Shown piece by piece: positions 9,354-17,503 of a stretch of DNA of 64,000 bases (positions are counted from its first letter, which is position 1; each line of letters starts with the position of its first letter). Origin of the DNA: Desulfofustis limnaeus (GTDB lineage Bacteria > Desulfobacterota > Desulfobulbia > Desulfobulbales > Desulfocapsaceae); NCBI RefSeq assembly GCF_023169885.1, contig NZ_AP025516.1:2955501-3019500 (forward strand), read 5' to 3'. Below the pieces are notes generated by a model, which did not search any database, had not been told where the DNA came from, and worked only from the letters and a program-made list of their open reading frames with translations. The position numbers were made by a program, and so were the translations under genes.

Positions 9354-9776
9354 ATGAAGACCGTAGCCAGACTTACCCTCGACGATGCCCGCCTGATGAT
9401 GGCCGCCGCCGAAAAGAAGGCCAAGGAGATCGGCGTCGACATGGATATCGCCATTGTTGACGACGGTGGGCATCTCCTGCTCTTTCAGCGCATGGACAAC
9501 GCCCGTATCACCAGTATCACCATTGCCATCGACAAGGCCTTCACCGCCGCCGCCGCCCGCAAGTCGACCCGCGCCTACGGCGAGGTCAGCGGCCCCGGCC
9601 AACCCGCCTTCGGCATCAACACCAGCCTCGGCGGCCGTTTCATGATTTTCGCCGGCGGTCTGCCCATCTTCGTCAAGGATCAGCCGGTCGGCGGCATCGG
9701 CTGCAGTTCCGGCAGCCCGGACCAGGACGAATTGGTGGCCCAGGCCGGTCTCGACGCCCTGCAGCAGGTGCTCTGA
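9354..9776 (+). CDS. GlcG/HbpS family protein (heme-binding protein-like)
   Basis: A 140-residue protein spanning the whole GlcG/HbpS (DUF336) domain, recognisable from LTLDDARLMMAAAEKKAKEI, the IAIVDDGGHLLLFQRMDNAR block and a C-terminal GGIGCSSGSPDQDE segment. Family members are small octamer-forming proteins; some bind heme or cobalamin and others accompany diol/glycolate enzymes with unclear roles. It follows the saccharopine dehydrogenase-like gene by 99 bp on the same strand and has an excellent AAGGAGG site. Its link to that pathway is only positional. Confidence 0.85.
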   Translation: MKTVARLTLDDARLMMAAAEKKAKEIGVDMDIAIVDDGGHLLLFQRMDNARITSITIAIDKAFTAAAARKSTRAYGEVSGPGQPAFGINTSLGGRFMIFAGGLPIFVKDQPVGGIGCSSGSPDQDELVAQAGLDALQQVL

Positions 9777-10015
9777 TCCGCCCCTGGATCCGCTCGATCC
9801 CGACCGGTAGTGCCGAAGCGTTGCGGCTCAAAGGGAAATGTCCGTTGAAAAGACAACTTAAAAGAGGTACCCTCGCACTGTTTGCCGGGTAATCTGCCCC
9901 GGCTCGGACCAATCAAACACAACAGCGAGATCGTCTTTCCCGCCGATGGCAGCTTCGTCCGGGACGACGATCTCGCCCGATCATTCATTGGTCAACATTT
10001 CGCCCGGAGGAAAAC

Positions 10016-10852
10016 ATGTTTACCATCGTACGACGCGAAGAACTGGCTGGCGGGACGGTCATCCTCAACGAGATCGAGGCCCCGCAGATCGCCAAGAAAG
10101 CCCGGCCGGGGCAGTTCGTCATCCTCAAGGCCAACGAGGACGGCGAACGGATCCCGCTGACCATGGCCGAAACCGATCCGGACAAAGGGACCATCACCAT
10201 CATTTACATGGTGGTCGGCAAATCGACCGCGCTCTTTCGGGACCTGCAGGTGGGCGACGGCTACCAGGATGTGATCGGCCCGCTCGGCAAGGCCACCCAC
10301 TTGGAAAAAGTCGGCAAGGTCGTCTGTGTCGGCGGCGGCACCGGCGTCGCCGTGCTCCATCCGATCACCCGGGCGCTCAAGGAGATCGGCAACGACGTCA
10401 CCTGCATCATCGGGGCCCGGACCAAGGACCTGCTGATTCTCGAAGAGCAGATGAAGAACGCCTCGCACGATCTGCGCATCTGCACCGATGACGGCTCTTA
10501 CGGGCACCACGGTTTCGTCACCGATGTCCTGAAAGAGGTCCTCAACCAGGGCGACATCAAGCAGGTGGTGGCCATCGGCCCGGTACCGATGATGAAGGCG
10601 GTCAGCGCTCTCACCAAACAGTATGAGGTGCCAACCCTGGTCAGCCTGAACCCGATCATGGTGGATGGAACCGGCATGTGCGGCGGTTGCCGGGTAACCG
10701 TCGGCGGCGCCACCAAGTTCGCCTGCGTTGACGGCCCTGAATTCGACGGCCACCAAGTCGACTACGACGAGTTGATCATGCGTCTGCGCGCCTATCAGGA
10801 AGACGAGAAGAAATGCCACGAGGAGTATTGCACCATTCGTGATGCCCGCTGA
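10016..10852 (+). CDS. nfnA: NADH-dependent ferredoxin:NADP+ oxidoreductase subunit NfnA (sulfide dehydrogenase SudB-type)
   Basis: A 278-residue flavoprotein of the ferredoxin-NADP reductase family. It has an N-terminal FAD-binding barrel (residues ~1-100), an NAD-binding domain starting VVCVGGGTGVAVLHPI, and a C-terminal [2Fe-2S] site with cysteines in GMCGGCRVTV and KFACVDGPEF. With NfnB it forms the electron-bifurcating transhydrogenase that couples NADH, NADP+ and ferredoxin; in some organisms the pair was named sulfide dehydrogenase. A GGAGGAAAAC site precedes the ATG. NfnB follows 75 bp downstream, so the two are an operon. Confidence 0.93.
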   Translation: MFTIVRREELAGGTVILNEIEAPQIAKKARPGQFVILKANEDGERIPLTMAETDPDKGTITIIYMVVGKSTALFRDLQVGDGYQDVIGPLGKATHLEKVGKVVCVGGGTGVAVLHPITRALKEIGNDVTCIIGARTKDLLILEEQMKNASHDLRICTDDGSYGHHGFVTDVLKEVLNQGDIKQVVAIGPVPMMKAVSALTKQYEVPTLVSLNPIMVDGTGMCGGCRVTVGGATKFACVDGPEFDGHQVDYDELIMRLRAYQEDEKKCHEEYCTIRDAR

Positions 10853-10927
10853 CGACACGCTGCGCCGGCCGCCGGTGCAGCGTTCCCGATAGTGACTGAG
10901 AATACGGCGAACTTAACGGAGGTAAGA

Positions 10928-12334
10928 ATGGCCGACAAAGCTGAGAAACGCATCTCCCGGATACCGATGCCGGAGCAGGACCCGAAGGTCAGAGCCCGGA
11001 ATTTCCTGGAAGTTCCCACCGGGTATACCGTCAAAATGGCCCAGGAAGAGGCGGCCCGCTGCCTGCAGTGTAAAAAACCGGGCTGTGTGGAAGGGTGCCC
11101 GGTCGGAGTCGACATCCCCGGTTTCATCGACCTGATCAGTCGCGGCGATTTCACCGGAGCGATTCGCAACCTCTGGTCGAAAAACGCCCTGCCGGCCGTC
11201 TGCGGCCGTGTCTGCCCCCAGGAAATTCAATGTGAAGGACGGTGTATCGTCGGCAAGAAAGGGGAGCCAGTGGCCATCGGCAACCTGGAGCGGTTCTGCG
11301 CCGACTACGAGCGGGAACACGGTACCGGGGCGCTGCCGCCGAAACAATCGCCCACCGGCAAGAAGGTGGCCGTTATCGGTTCCGGACCGTCCGGTCTGAC
11401 GGTAGCCGGAGACCTTATCGTCAAGGGTCATGACGTCACCATCTTCGAGGCCTTTCACAAGGCCGGCGGGGTGTTGATCTACGGCATCCCCGAATTCCGC
11501 CTGCCCAAAGCGATCGTCGCCCAGGAGGTCAACTTCCTCGAGCGGCTCGGGGTCAAGATCGAGTGTAATGCGGTGGTGGGGCGGACCGTCTCTCTCGACG
11601 AATTGTTCGAGCAGGGGTACGACGCCATCTACGTCGGTGTCGGCGCCGGCCTGCCACGCTTCATGAACATCCCCGGCGAGAACCTGGTGGGTATCCTCTC
11701 GGCCAACGAGTACCTGACCCGTGCCAACCTGATGAAGGCCTACAAGTTCCCGGATGTGGACACCCCGATCCCGCACGGCAAGAACGTGGTGGTGCTCGGC
11801 GCCGGCAACGTCGCCATGGATGCGGCCCGGACCGCCATGCGCCTCGGGGCCGACAGTGTCAAAATCGTCTATCGCCGCTCCCGCGACGAGATGCCGGCCC
11901 GCAAGGCGGAAATCCACCACGCCGAGGAAGAGGGGATCGAGATGTTTCTGCTGACCAATCCGACCCGCTACCTGGGTAACGACAAGGGCCGTCTGACCGG
12001 CATGGAGTGTCTGCGAATGGAACTCGGCGAACCGGACGAATCAGGTCGTCGCCGGCCAGTGGCGGTGAAGGGATCCGAATTCACCATCGACTGCGACCTG
12101 TGCATCGTGGCCGTCGGGTCCGGCGCCAACCCGCTGCTCACCAGTGAGACGCCGGACATGAAACTGAACAAATGGGGCTACGTTATCACCGATGAAAAGA
12201 CCGGCAAGACCACCAAAAAAGGGGTCTGGGCCGGTGGCGACATCGTCACCGGAGCGGCCACGGTCATCCTGGCCATGGGCGCCGGCAGACAGGCCGCCGA
12301 CTCCATGCACGACTTCCTGACCCTCGGCTGGTAG
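10928..12334 (+). CDS. nfnB: NfnB, glutamate synthase small-subunit-like subunit of the bifurcating transhydrogenase
   Basis: A 468-residue iron-sulfur flavoprotein. The N-terminal region has two cysteine clusters (CLQCKKPGCVEGCPVGV and CGRVCPQEIQCEGRC) that bind [4Fe-4S] centres. A FAD-binding Rossmann motif (VAVIGSGPSGLTVAGDL), an NADPH-binding motif (VVVLGAGNVAMDAARTA) and the C-terminal FAD contact GVWAGGDIVTGAATV follow. It is the large subunit of NfnAB, in which electrons from NADPH are split between NAD+ and ferredoxin, or the reverse. The ATG at 10928 is preferred over a GTG at 10892 because ACGGAGGTAAG lies just before it. A bidirectional terminator follows. Confidence 0.94.
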   Translation: MADKAEKRISRIPMPEQDPKVRARNFLEVPTGYTVKMAQEEAARCLQCKKPGCVEGCPVGVDIPGFIDLISRGDFTGAIRNLWSKNALPAVCGRVCPQEIQCEGRCIVGKKGEPVAIGNLERFCADYEREHGTGALPPKQSPTGKKVAVIGSGPSGLTVAGDLIVKGHDVTIFEAFHKAGGVLIYGIPEFRLPKAIVAQEVNFLERLGVKIECNAVVGRTVSLDELFEQGYDAIYVGVGAGLPRFMNIPGENLVGILSANEYLTRANLMKAYKFPDVDTPIPHGKNVVVLGAGNVAMDAARTAMRLGADSVKIVYRRSRDEMPARKAEIHHAEEEGIEMFLLTNPTRYLGNDKGRLTGMECLRMELGEPDESGRRRPVAVKGSEFTIDCDLCIVAVGSGANPLLTSETPDMKLNKWGYVITDEKTGKTTKKGVWAGGDIVTGAATVILAMGAGRQAADSMHDFLTLGW

Positions 12335-12370
12335 GGGCGAGACGGTAATCGCCCCAGGACGGAGCAGCGC

Positions 12371-12412
12371 AACCGGGAAGACCGGCGTGATGTCGTGTCT
12401 TCCCGGTTTTCT
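12371..12412. terminator. Bidirectional intrinsic terminator between nfnB and mnmH
   Basis: A perfect 12-bp stem (AACCGGGAAGAC at 12371-12382 pairing with GTCTTCCCGGTT at 12397-12408) with a 14-base loop. T residues follow on the plus strand, and the AA at its left end gives a short T tract on the minus strand. It lies between two converging genes. Confidence 0.8.
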
Positions 12413-12423
12413 GCCACGATCGC

Positions 12424-13533
12424 TTATACCCCCCGCAGGTAGTGCAGCACCTCGTCCCAGTTGCCACGGAACACCACCCGCTCCGCCTTTTTACCGATCT
12501 GATAATCGTACATCGGGTCGTAATAGTCGGTGAGCAACAGCTTCACCCAGCTCCGGTGTAACCCGCAGTCACCGAAACGCAGCTGGTCGGCATAGCCATT
12601 CGCCAGTCGGCGACGCACCTCCTCCACCCGAGACCGACCCAGTCGTTTGCCTAGCCGCAGCGCACCATCCTCCATATCAACCAGCCAGCGCTCCATCCCG
12701 ACGTCCTCGCCGAACCGTTCCCGGTAAAGCGCCTGGGCAGCGACCACATACTCCTCGATAATCGTCTCGATGCGCGTGTCCAGATCCACCTCCAGCAGTA
12801 CCAGAGGGGCACCGGCAAAAAACTGGGAGAGCGCTCGGGGCAAAAACCGCTGGCCCACGTGCCGCCCTTCGTCTTCAACCAGCAGGTGGCTCTGGAGGGC
12901 GTGATGATGCCTGATCAGCGCCGCCGCCAGGCGGTTCTCGAAATCAGCCTGACTGGGCTGGACGGTCAAAAAGCTGCCAAAGGCCGAGCCCCGGTGATTG
13001 GCCAGCGCCTCGAGATCGACGCTGCTGGGCAGACGGTGCAGCAACCGCGTCTTGCCCGAACCGGTCCGGCCGCCCAGTACCAATGGCGCACTGGTGATGG
13101 TTGACGGATCCAGCCGGGACAACAGGAAGGCGCGAAACCCCTTGTAGCCGCCGCTCAGCCGTGGCACCAGCCGGCCGGTGGCGGCGGCGATCCAGTCGCC
13201 GGCGATGGCCGACCGCAGACCGCCGCGGGCGCAATAGAGCCGCGCCTCGGGATGGGAGACTAGATAAGCGTCCCAGGCGGCCACCACCTGGTCCCGGCGA
13301 GTTCCGGTTAGCAAGCGATGCCCGAGGGCCAGCGCCGCCTCCCGGCCCTGCTGCCGATAGCAGAGGCCGACCTGATGGCGCTCCTGGTCGGCAAGCAGGG
13401 GCAGGTTAACCGCCCCGGGTACCGCTCCGGCGCTGAACTCGAGCGGCGCCCGGACATCGATGAGGGGGACCGGCGCGACGATCAGCCGCTGGTACTCCTC
13501 CGGGGATTCGGTCTGGAAGGGTTCGGCAACCAC
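12424..13533 (-). CDS. mnmH: tRNA 2-selenouridine synthase (MnmH/SelU)
   Basis: A ~369-residue enzyme that replaces sulfur by selenium at the wobble 2-thiouridine of certain tRNAs, using selenophosphate. It has an N-terminal rhodanese domain (PLIDVRAPLEFSAGAVPGAV; active-site Cys in LYCARGGLRSA) followed by a P-loop domain (LVLGGRTGSGKTRLL). The C-terminal region TDYYDPMYDYQIGKKAERV is typical of the family. The longer open frame extends to 13626, but a GTG at 13533 fits the usual length (~365 aa) and lies one base after the upstream gene's stop codon, suggesting translational coupling. It implies that the organism makes selenophosphate. Confidence 0.9.
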   Translation of the reverse strand: MVAEPFQTESPEEYQRLIVAPVPLIDVRAPLEFSAGAVPGAVNLPLLADQERHQVGLCYRQQGREAALALGHRLLTGTRRDQVVAAWDAYLVSHPEARLYCARGGLRSAIAGDWIAAATGRLVPRLSGGYKGFRAFLLSRLDPSTITSAPLVLGGRTGSGKTRLLHRLPSSVDLEALANHRGSAFGSFLTVQPSQADFENRLAAALIRHHHALQSHLLVEDEGRHVGQRFLPRALSQFFAGAPLVLLEVDLDTRIETIIEEYVVAAQALYRERFGEDVGMERWLVDMEDGALRLGKRLGRSRVEEVRRRLANGYADQLRFGDCGLHRSWVKLLLTDYYDPMYDYQIGKKAERVVFRGNWDEVLHYLRGV

Positions 13534-13534
13534 G

Positions 13535-15118
13535 TCAAAACCCAACCGCCTGTCCGTCCTTGCGGTGATCGGAACCGGCCAGATACCAGCCGTTGGCCAG
13601 CCGCCGCACCAACTGGGCACCACCAAAAACGGCGGTTGTTGTATCGAGCACCAGTCGCTGGCCGCGAGCGGTCAAACCGGCGACGGCATCTTCGGGAAAA
13701 CCTTCCTCAAGGCTCAGGGACAGATCACGGTTGACATGCCAGCGTGGCGCGTCCGAGGCGGCCTGCGGGTGCTGGCCGTAATCGAAGAGACGGATCATCA
13801 TCTGCACATGCCCCTGGGCCTGCATATGGGCGCCCATCACCCCGAAGGCGGCCACCGGCTCCCCCTCCCTGCTGACGAAGGCCGGGATAATGGTATGAAA
13901 GGGACGTTTACCGCCCCCCACCCGATTGGGATGATCGGGAGTCAGCACAAATCCACACCCACGGTTATGCAGGCTGATCCCGGTGCCCGGCACGACGATA
14001 CCGGAACCAAAGCCGTGGTAGTTGGACTGGATGAGCGAAACCATCATACCCTGTTGATCGGCAGACGCCAGGTAGACGGTCCCCGGCTCCCCAGGCGGAC
14101 CCGGGGTCGGGAACGAGGCCCGATGCGGATCGATCAAGGAAGCCCGCTCAGCCAGATAGGCAGGATCGAGCAGCTCCGCGACATCGATCCGCATCGCCTG
14201 CGCATCGGCCAGGTGACGAAAGACATCGGCAAAGGCCAGTTTCATCGCCTCCGCCTGCAGATGAACGGAGCCGGCCGAATCGACCGGGTGGGCGGCAATC
14301 TCGAAGTGGGAGAGGATGCCGAGCGCCAGCAGAACAGCGATCCCCTGCCCGTTGGGCGGCAATTCATGCACGGTATGGCCGCGGTAGGCGAGCGACAACG
14401 GCTGCACCCAGAGCGGTCGATGGCGGGCCAGATCGTCGCGGTCCAACATCCCGCCCTGCTGCTCGGCACAGCGGGCAATACGCTCGGCCAGAGGGCCGCG
14501 ATACAGCGACTCGCCGCCACTGTCGGCCAGCTCTTCAAGGCTCTCGGCCAACTCCGGAAACACTACCACTTGACCGGGCCGCGGCGGCCGGCCGCCAGGC
14601 AGAAAAACCCGGCAGAACTCGGGAAAATCACCAAAAGCGCCAGCCGTCTCCCGCCAGCGTTCGGCAATGATCGGCGTTACCGCGAAACCGTACCGGGCAT
14701 AACCGATGGCCGGCTTGAACAGTTCGGCGAACGGCAGCTTGCCGAACCGCTGGGACAGGGCGCTCCAGGCAGACACCGCACCAGGGACCGTAACCGCATC
14801 CCACCCCAGCAACGGCATCATCTGCCGACCGGCGAAATGTTCAGCCGTCCAGGCGAGCGGCGAACAACCCGAACCGTTGAGGCCATAAAGCCGGGAGCCG
14901 TCCCAAACCTGGGCGAAAGCGTCGCCGCCGACACCGTTGCCGGTCGGTTCGACCACCGTCAAGGTAATGGCCGCCGCCAGCGCCGCGTCCACCGCATTGC
15001 CGCCGAGATGCAGCATGGACAGTCCGGCCTGGGCTGCCAACGGCTGGCTGGTGGCCACCACGTTTCTGGCCAGCACCGGCATCCGGGTCGTTTGGTAAGG
15101 AAACAGCCAGTCATCCAT
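13535..15118 (-). CDS. Gamma-glutamyltransferase family protein (YwrD-like)
   Basis: A 527-residue N-terminal nucleophile hydrolase. Family landmarks are GGNAVDAALAAAITLTVVEP, the HELPPNGQG block and the autoprocessing/catalytic threonine, here Thr347 in EPGTVYLASADQQG, followed by NYHGFGSGIVVPGTGISLHN. It would cleave itself into two chains and act on gamma-glutamyl compounds such as glutathione. No signal peptide is visible (MDDWLFPYQTTRMPVLARN), so a cytoplasmic location is likely, unlike classical periplasmic GGT. The downstream mnmH gene starts one base after its stop; no functional link between the two is known. Confidence 0.88.
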   Translation of the reverse strand: MDDWLFPYQTTRMPVLARNVVATSQPLAAQAGLSMLHLGGNAVDAALAAAITLTVVEPTGNGVGGDAFAQVWDGSRLYGLNGSGCSPLAWTAEHFAGRQMMPLLGWDAVTVPGAVSAWSALSQRFGKLPFAELFKPAIGYARYGFAVTPIIAERWRETAGAFGDFPEFCRVFLPGGRPPRPGQVVVFPELAESLEELADSGGESLYRGPLAERIARCAEQQGGMLDRDDLARHRPLWVQPLSLAYRGHTVHELPPNGQGIAVLLALGILSHFEIAAHPVDSAGSVHLQAEAMKLAFADVFRHLADAQAMRIDVAELLDPAYLAERASLIDPHRASFPTPGPPGEPGTVYLASADQQGMMVSLIQSNYHGFGSGIVVPGTGISLHNRGCGFVLTPDHPNRVGGGKRPFHTIIPAFVSREGEPVAAFGVMGAHMQAQGHVQMMIRLFDYGQHPQAASDAPRWHVNRDLSLSLEEGFPEDAVAGLTARGQRLVLDTTTAVFGGAQLVRRLANGWYLAGSDHRKDGQAVGF

Positions 15119-15156
15119 GATTCAAGAACCCCGCTCGGCCATGCTCACGACACGGC

Positions 15157-16131
15157 TCAGAAGTAATAAGTCAGCAGTGTGCCAAGACGTAACGTCTCGG
15201 TATCGTAGAAATCGATATCGTCGTCATCTTGCCCGTATCCGGTCATCACCTGCGCCGCCCATCCTTCCCATCCGAACGGGGCCTGGTAGCTAATGTTCAG
15301 GTCCATAAAAAAGCTGTTTTGGTCCCGTGTCTCCCGAAAAATCGGGTCTTGTCGATCGTATCGGCTGGTGCTGAACGAGAGCTTCGGCTGCAGGGCGAGC
15401 CGGCCGAGCCGGTAGGTCGCCTGCAGCTCCACCGCGAAACGATCGAAGGCATTGCTGGCCCCGTCATAATCGCCGCGCAGGTAAGCCACGCCCGGCACGA
15501 TCTCCAGATCCTCCGTCAGAGCGATCGCATAGTCGGCAACCACGGCATAGATATGGCCCTCCCGATCCAGATCGCTGTTCATCCGGCCGATATCGTCATC
15601 ATCAACCGTGTCCCTGACGAAAACGGTCCGCAGCTGCAAACCGCTGCCGGCCACCCGCTCCCAGCCCAGATAACCACCGTATTTGGGGCTTGCCGTGGTG
15701 CGGCGGCGTTCGCCGACCAGATACGGGTTACGCCACGCCTCCTCAAGCGGCGCCACGAAGAGGCCGGCGGCCAGCGAGCCTGCCTCCTGCGGCAATGCGT
15801 AGGTGGCGCCGAGATTCACGACCAGACCGCCGGCCTCTCTGATCGGCGGTCGCACCGTCAACTGCAACGCCGCCCCTCCCGGCGCGCCGGCATCATAGAT
15901 GAAATAAGGGGCAAGCAGGGGCAGGACAGTCACCTCCTCGTCAGCAGCCTCGTTTAGATTGCTCAGGTATCTGTCCGATCCATTGGGATCGAGGTTATCG
16001 CTGCGCTGAAAGACCATCACCCCGCCACCGATGCCGCCGCGAAAACGATTTTCCTGCGCATCACTAGCTGGTGCACCCGCCATGGCGCCCACCCCCGCTA
16101 CCAGCAGAACCAGCAACACCGTCCTGTTCAT
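15157..16131 (-). CDS. Putative outer membrane beta-barrel protein (DUF2860-like)
   Basis: A 324-residue exported protein with a clear signal peptide (MNRTVLLVLLVAGVGAMAGA, cleavage near ADAQ-like ASDAQEN). The mature part is rich in alternating hydrophobic/aromatic residues and acidic turns, and ends in TLLTYYF, the terminal aromatic typical of outer membrane barrels. The segment VMTGYGQDDDDIDFYD resembles the C-terminal strand of DUF2860 proteins. No enzymatic motif is seen. The ATG at 16131 is chosen, with GGAGG just upstream. It lies 38 bp upstream of the GGT gene on the same strand, so co-transcription with ggt-mnmH is possible. Confidence 0.65.
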   Translation of the reverse strand: MNRTVLLVLLVAGVGAMAGAPASDAQENRFRGGIGGGVMVFQRSDNLDPNGSDRYLSNLNEAADEEVTVLPLLAPYFIYDAGAPGGAALQLTVRPPIREAGGLVVNLGATYALPQEAGSLAAGLFVAPLEEAWRNPYLVGERRRTTASPKYGGYLGWERVAGSGLQLRTVFVRDTVDDDDIGRMNSDLDREGHIYAVVADYAIALTEDLEIVPGVAYLRGDYDGASNAFDRFAVELQATYRLGRLALQPKLSFSTSRYDRQDPIFRETRDQNSFFMDLNISYQAPFGWEGWAAQVMTGYGQDDDDIDFYDTETLRLGTLLTYYF

Positions 16132-16320
16132 CACCCCTCCATTGTCTCATGGGATACCAGCCTGTTCATCTTGCCCGGCGATTCCGCCAGGTCCCGACCA
16201 CGGCCGGCCAACACGTGCTTGACGGAAAATACTGATAAACATCATTCTCGGCAATGGCCATTCGGGTATCAACCTGCGTTATCACCGGGTAAAGCGCGCG
16301 TGGTTAGTCGTGGGATGACA

Positions 16321-16507
16321 AATCCGGCGACGGGTATCGCTTCCAAACGCTGCTCTCCGGCCTGATCACCGTTACCTCACGGCTGACAGACAGGCCGTCC
16401 CTGGCCTGCTGTCAGTTGCGGACATCCTGTCCGCAACCCTGCGGGCCTGATGTGGGATCACGGTGGGCCTCCGCAAGGCGTTTTCCAGCGATACCCGTCG
16501 CCTCCTC
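16321..16507 (-). repeat. Diverged core copy of the structured dispersed repeat
   Basis: In the 634-base gap between the outer membrane protein and rubrerythrin genes, this stretch matches the reverse complement of the inside of the 57070-57332 element. Shared words include GGTATCGCTTCCAAACGCT, CTGCTGTCAGTTGCGGAC, TGTCCGCAACCCTGCGGGCC and AGGCGTTTTCC followed by a CGATACCC-like word. Both hairpins are kept: CTGACAG/CTGTCAG at 16383-16415 and TTGCGGAC/GTCCGCAA at 16416-16436. The terminal inverted ends and a target duplication are not recognisable, so this looks like an older or different subfamily member. Nothing else convincing is seen at 16132-16320; 16508-16765 must include the rubrerythrin promoter. 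Confidence 0.75.
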
Positions 16508-16765
16508 TATCGTAAGTGAGCAAGCTCGTGCTTGATCGACCAAATCAGGTTTGCACGTCTCGCCGTTCCCCGACGCTCCAATCATGGCTCCCGAACCAAC
16601 CGCCCACTGATCGGTACACATTCGCTCGCCGTGTCGGCCAGGCAGTGAGAGTAACACCACTTCGCCATTTGCCTTTCGTCTCCGGTCAGGTATAGTTTCT
16701 GGTAAGATTCTGAACGGGCATCAGTCCCGAAACACCACGTCTCGTACTCACCAGGAGGAACAACC

Positions 16766-17266
16766 ATGGCATCGACCACCGACAATCTGCACGAAGCATT
16801 CTCAGGAGAAAGCCAAGCCTATCAAAAATACAGCGCTTTTGCCAAAAAAGCCGAGCGCGACGGCTTCGTCAACATCGCCAAACTCTTCAAGACCACCGCC
16901 GAAGCGGAGCGGATCCACGCCGAAGGGCACCTCAAGGCGCTGGATCTGATCGCCTCGACCGCCGACAACTTGAAGGCGGCCATCAAGGGTGAAACGTACG
17001 AATACCAAGAGATGTATCCACCGATGGAAGATTTGGCCAACAAGGAGGGACACAAGGCGAAGACCATGTTCCGCTTCGCCCTCAGCGCCGAAAAGGTCCA
17101 TGCCGAAATCTACGCACGGGCCCTGGAAGCCGTGCAGAAAGGGGTTGACCTGGATGTCAGTGATTTCTATCTCTGCCCTATCTGCGGCTATATCGAGTTA
17201 GGCAACGCCCCGGAAAAATGCCCGGTCTGCGGTGCGCTGGGTAAGGTGTTCACCACCATTGCCTGA
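16766..17266 (+). CDS. rbr: Rubrerythrin
   Basis: A 166-residue diiron peroxide-reducing protein of anaerobes. The four-helix domain supplies the metal ligands in ESQAYQKY, EAERIHAEGH, ETYEYQEMYP and SAEKVHAEIY. The C-terminal rubredoxin-like domain carries the two CxxC pairs (YLCPICGYIE and EKCPVCGALG). It reduces hydrogen peroxide with electrons from NAD(P)H:rubredoxin systems and acts in the cytoplasm. CAGGAGGAACAACC precedes the ATG. It appears monocistronic, with a strong terminator 13 bases after its stop. Confidence 0.97.
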   Translation: MASTTDNLHEAFSGESQAYQKYSAFAKKAERDGFVNIAKLFKTTAEAERIHAEGHLKALDLIASTADNLKAAIKGETYEYQEMYPPMEDLANKEGHKAKTMFRFALSAEKVHAEIYARALEAVQKGVDLDVSDFYLCPICGYIELGNAPEKCPVCGALGKVFTTIA

Positions 17267-17278
17267 ACCATTCGTGCA

Positions 17279-17310
17279 GGAAACGGCCGGCTCCCGGCCG
17301 TTTCCTTGCC
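17279..17310 (+). terminator. Intrinsic terminator of rubrerythrin
   Basis: A perfect 12-bp stem (GGAAACGGCCGG at 17279-17290 with CCGGCCGTTTCC at 17294-17305) and a 3-base loop, followed by TTGCC. The T tract is short, but the stem is very stable and well placed just after the stop codon. Confidence 0.75.
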
Positions 17311-17503
17311 GGTTCGACTCCGGCGGATTATGTTTTCACCCCCAGCCCAGATGAGCCTCCCGGCCATCGAATTATGGTTCCACGGGGATTTGCTCGATTT
17401 TTTCAAGGGATTTCTGCGATCTCCCCATCTACGGCGCTATCCGCTGCAGCGACGCGCCTCCATCAAGGACATCATAGAAAGTCTCGGGATCCCCCATACT
17501 GAA

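Noticed and set aside
13460-15166. 568-codon frame opposite the gamma-glutamyltransferase
   Set aside because: Antisense shadow; low-complexity basic sequence without domains.
16582-16785. 67-codon minus-strand frame overlapping the rubrerythrin start
   Set aside because: It covers the rubrerythrin promoter and ribosome binding site and has no recognisable domain; not supported as a gene.
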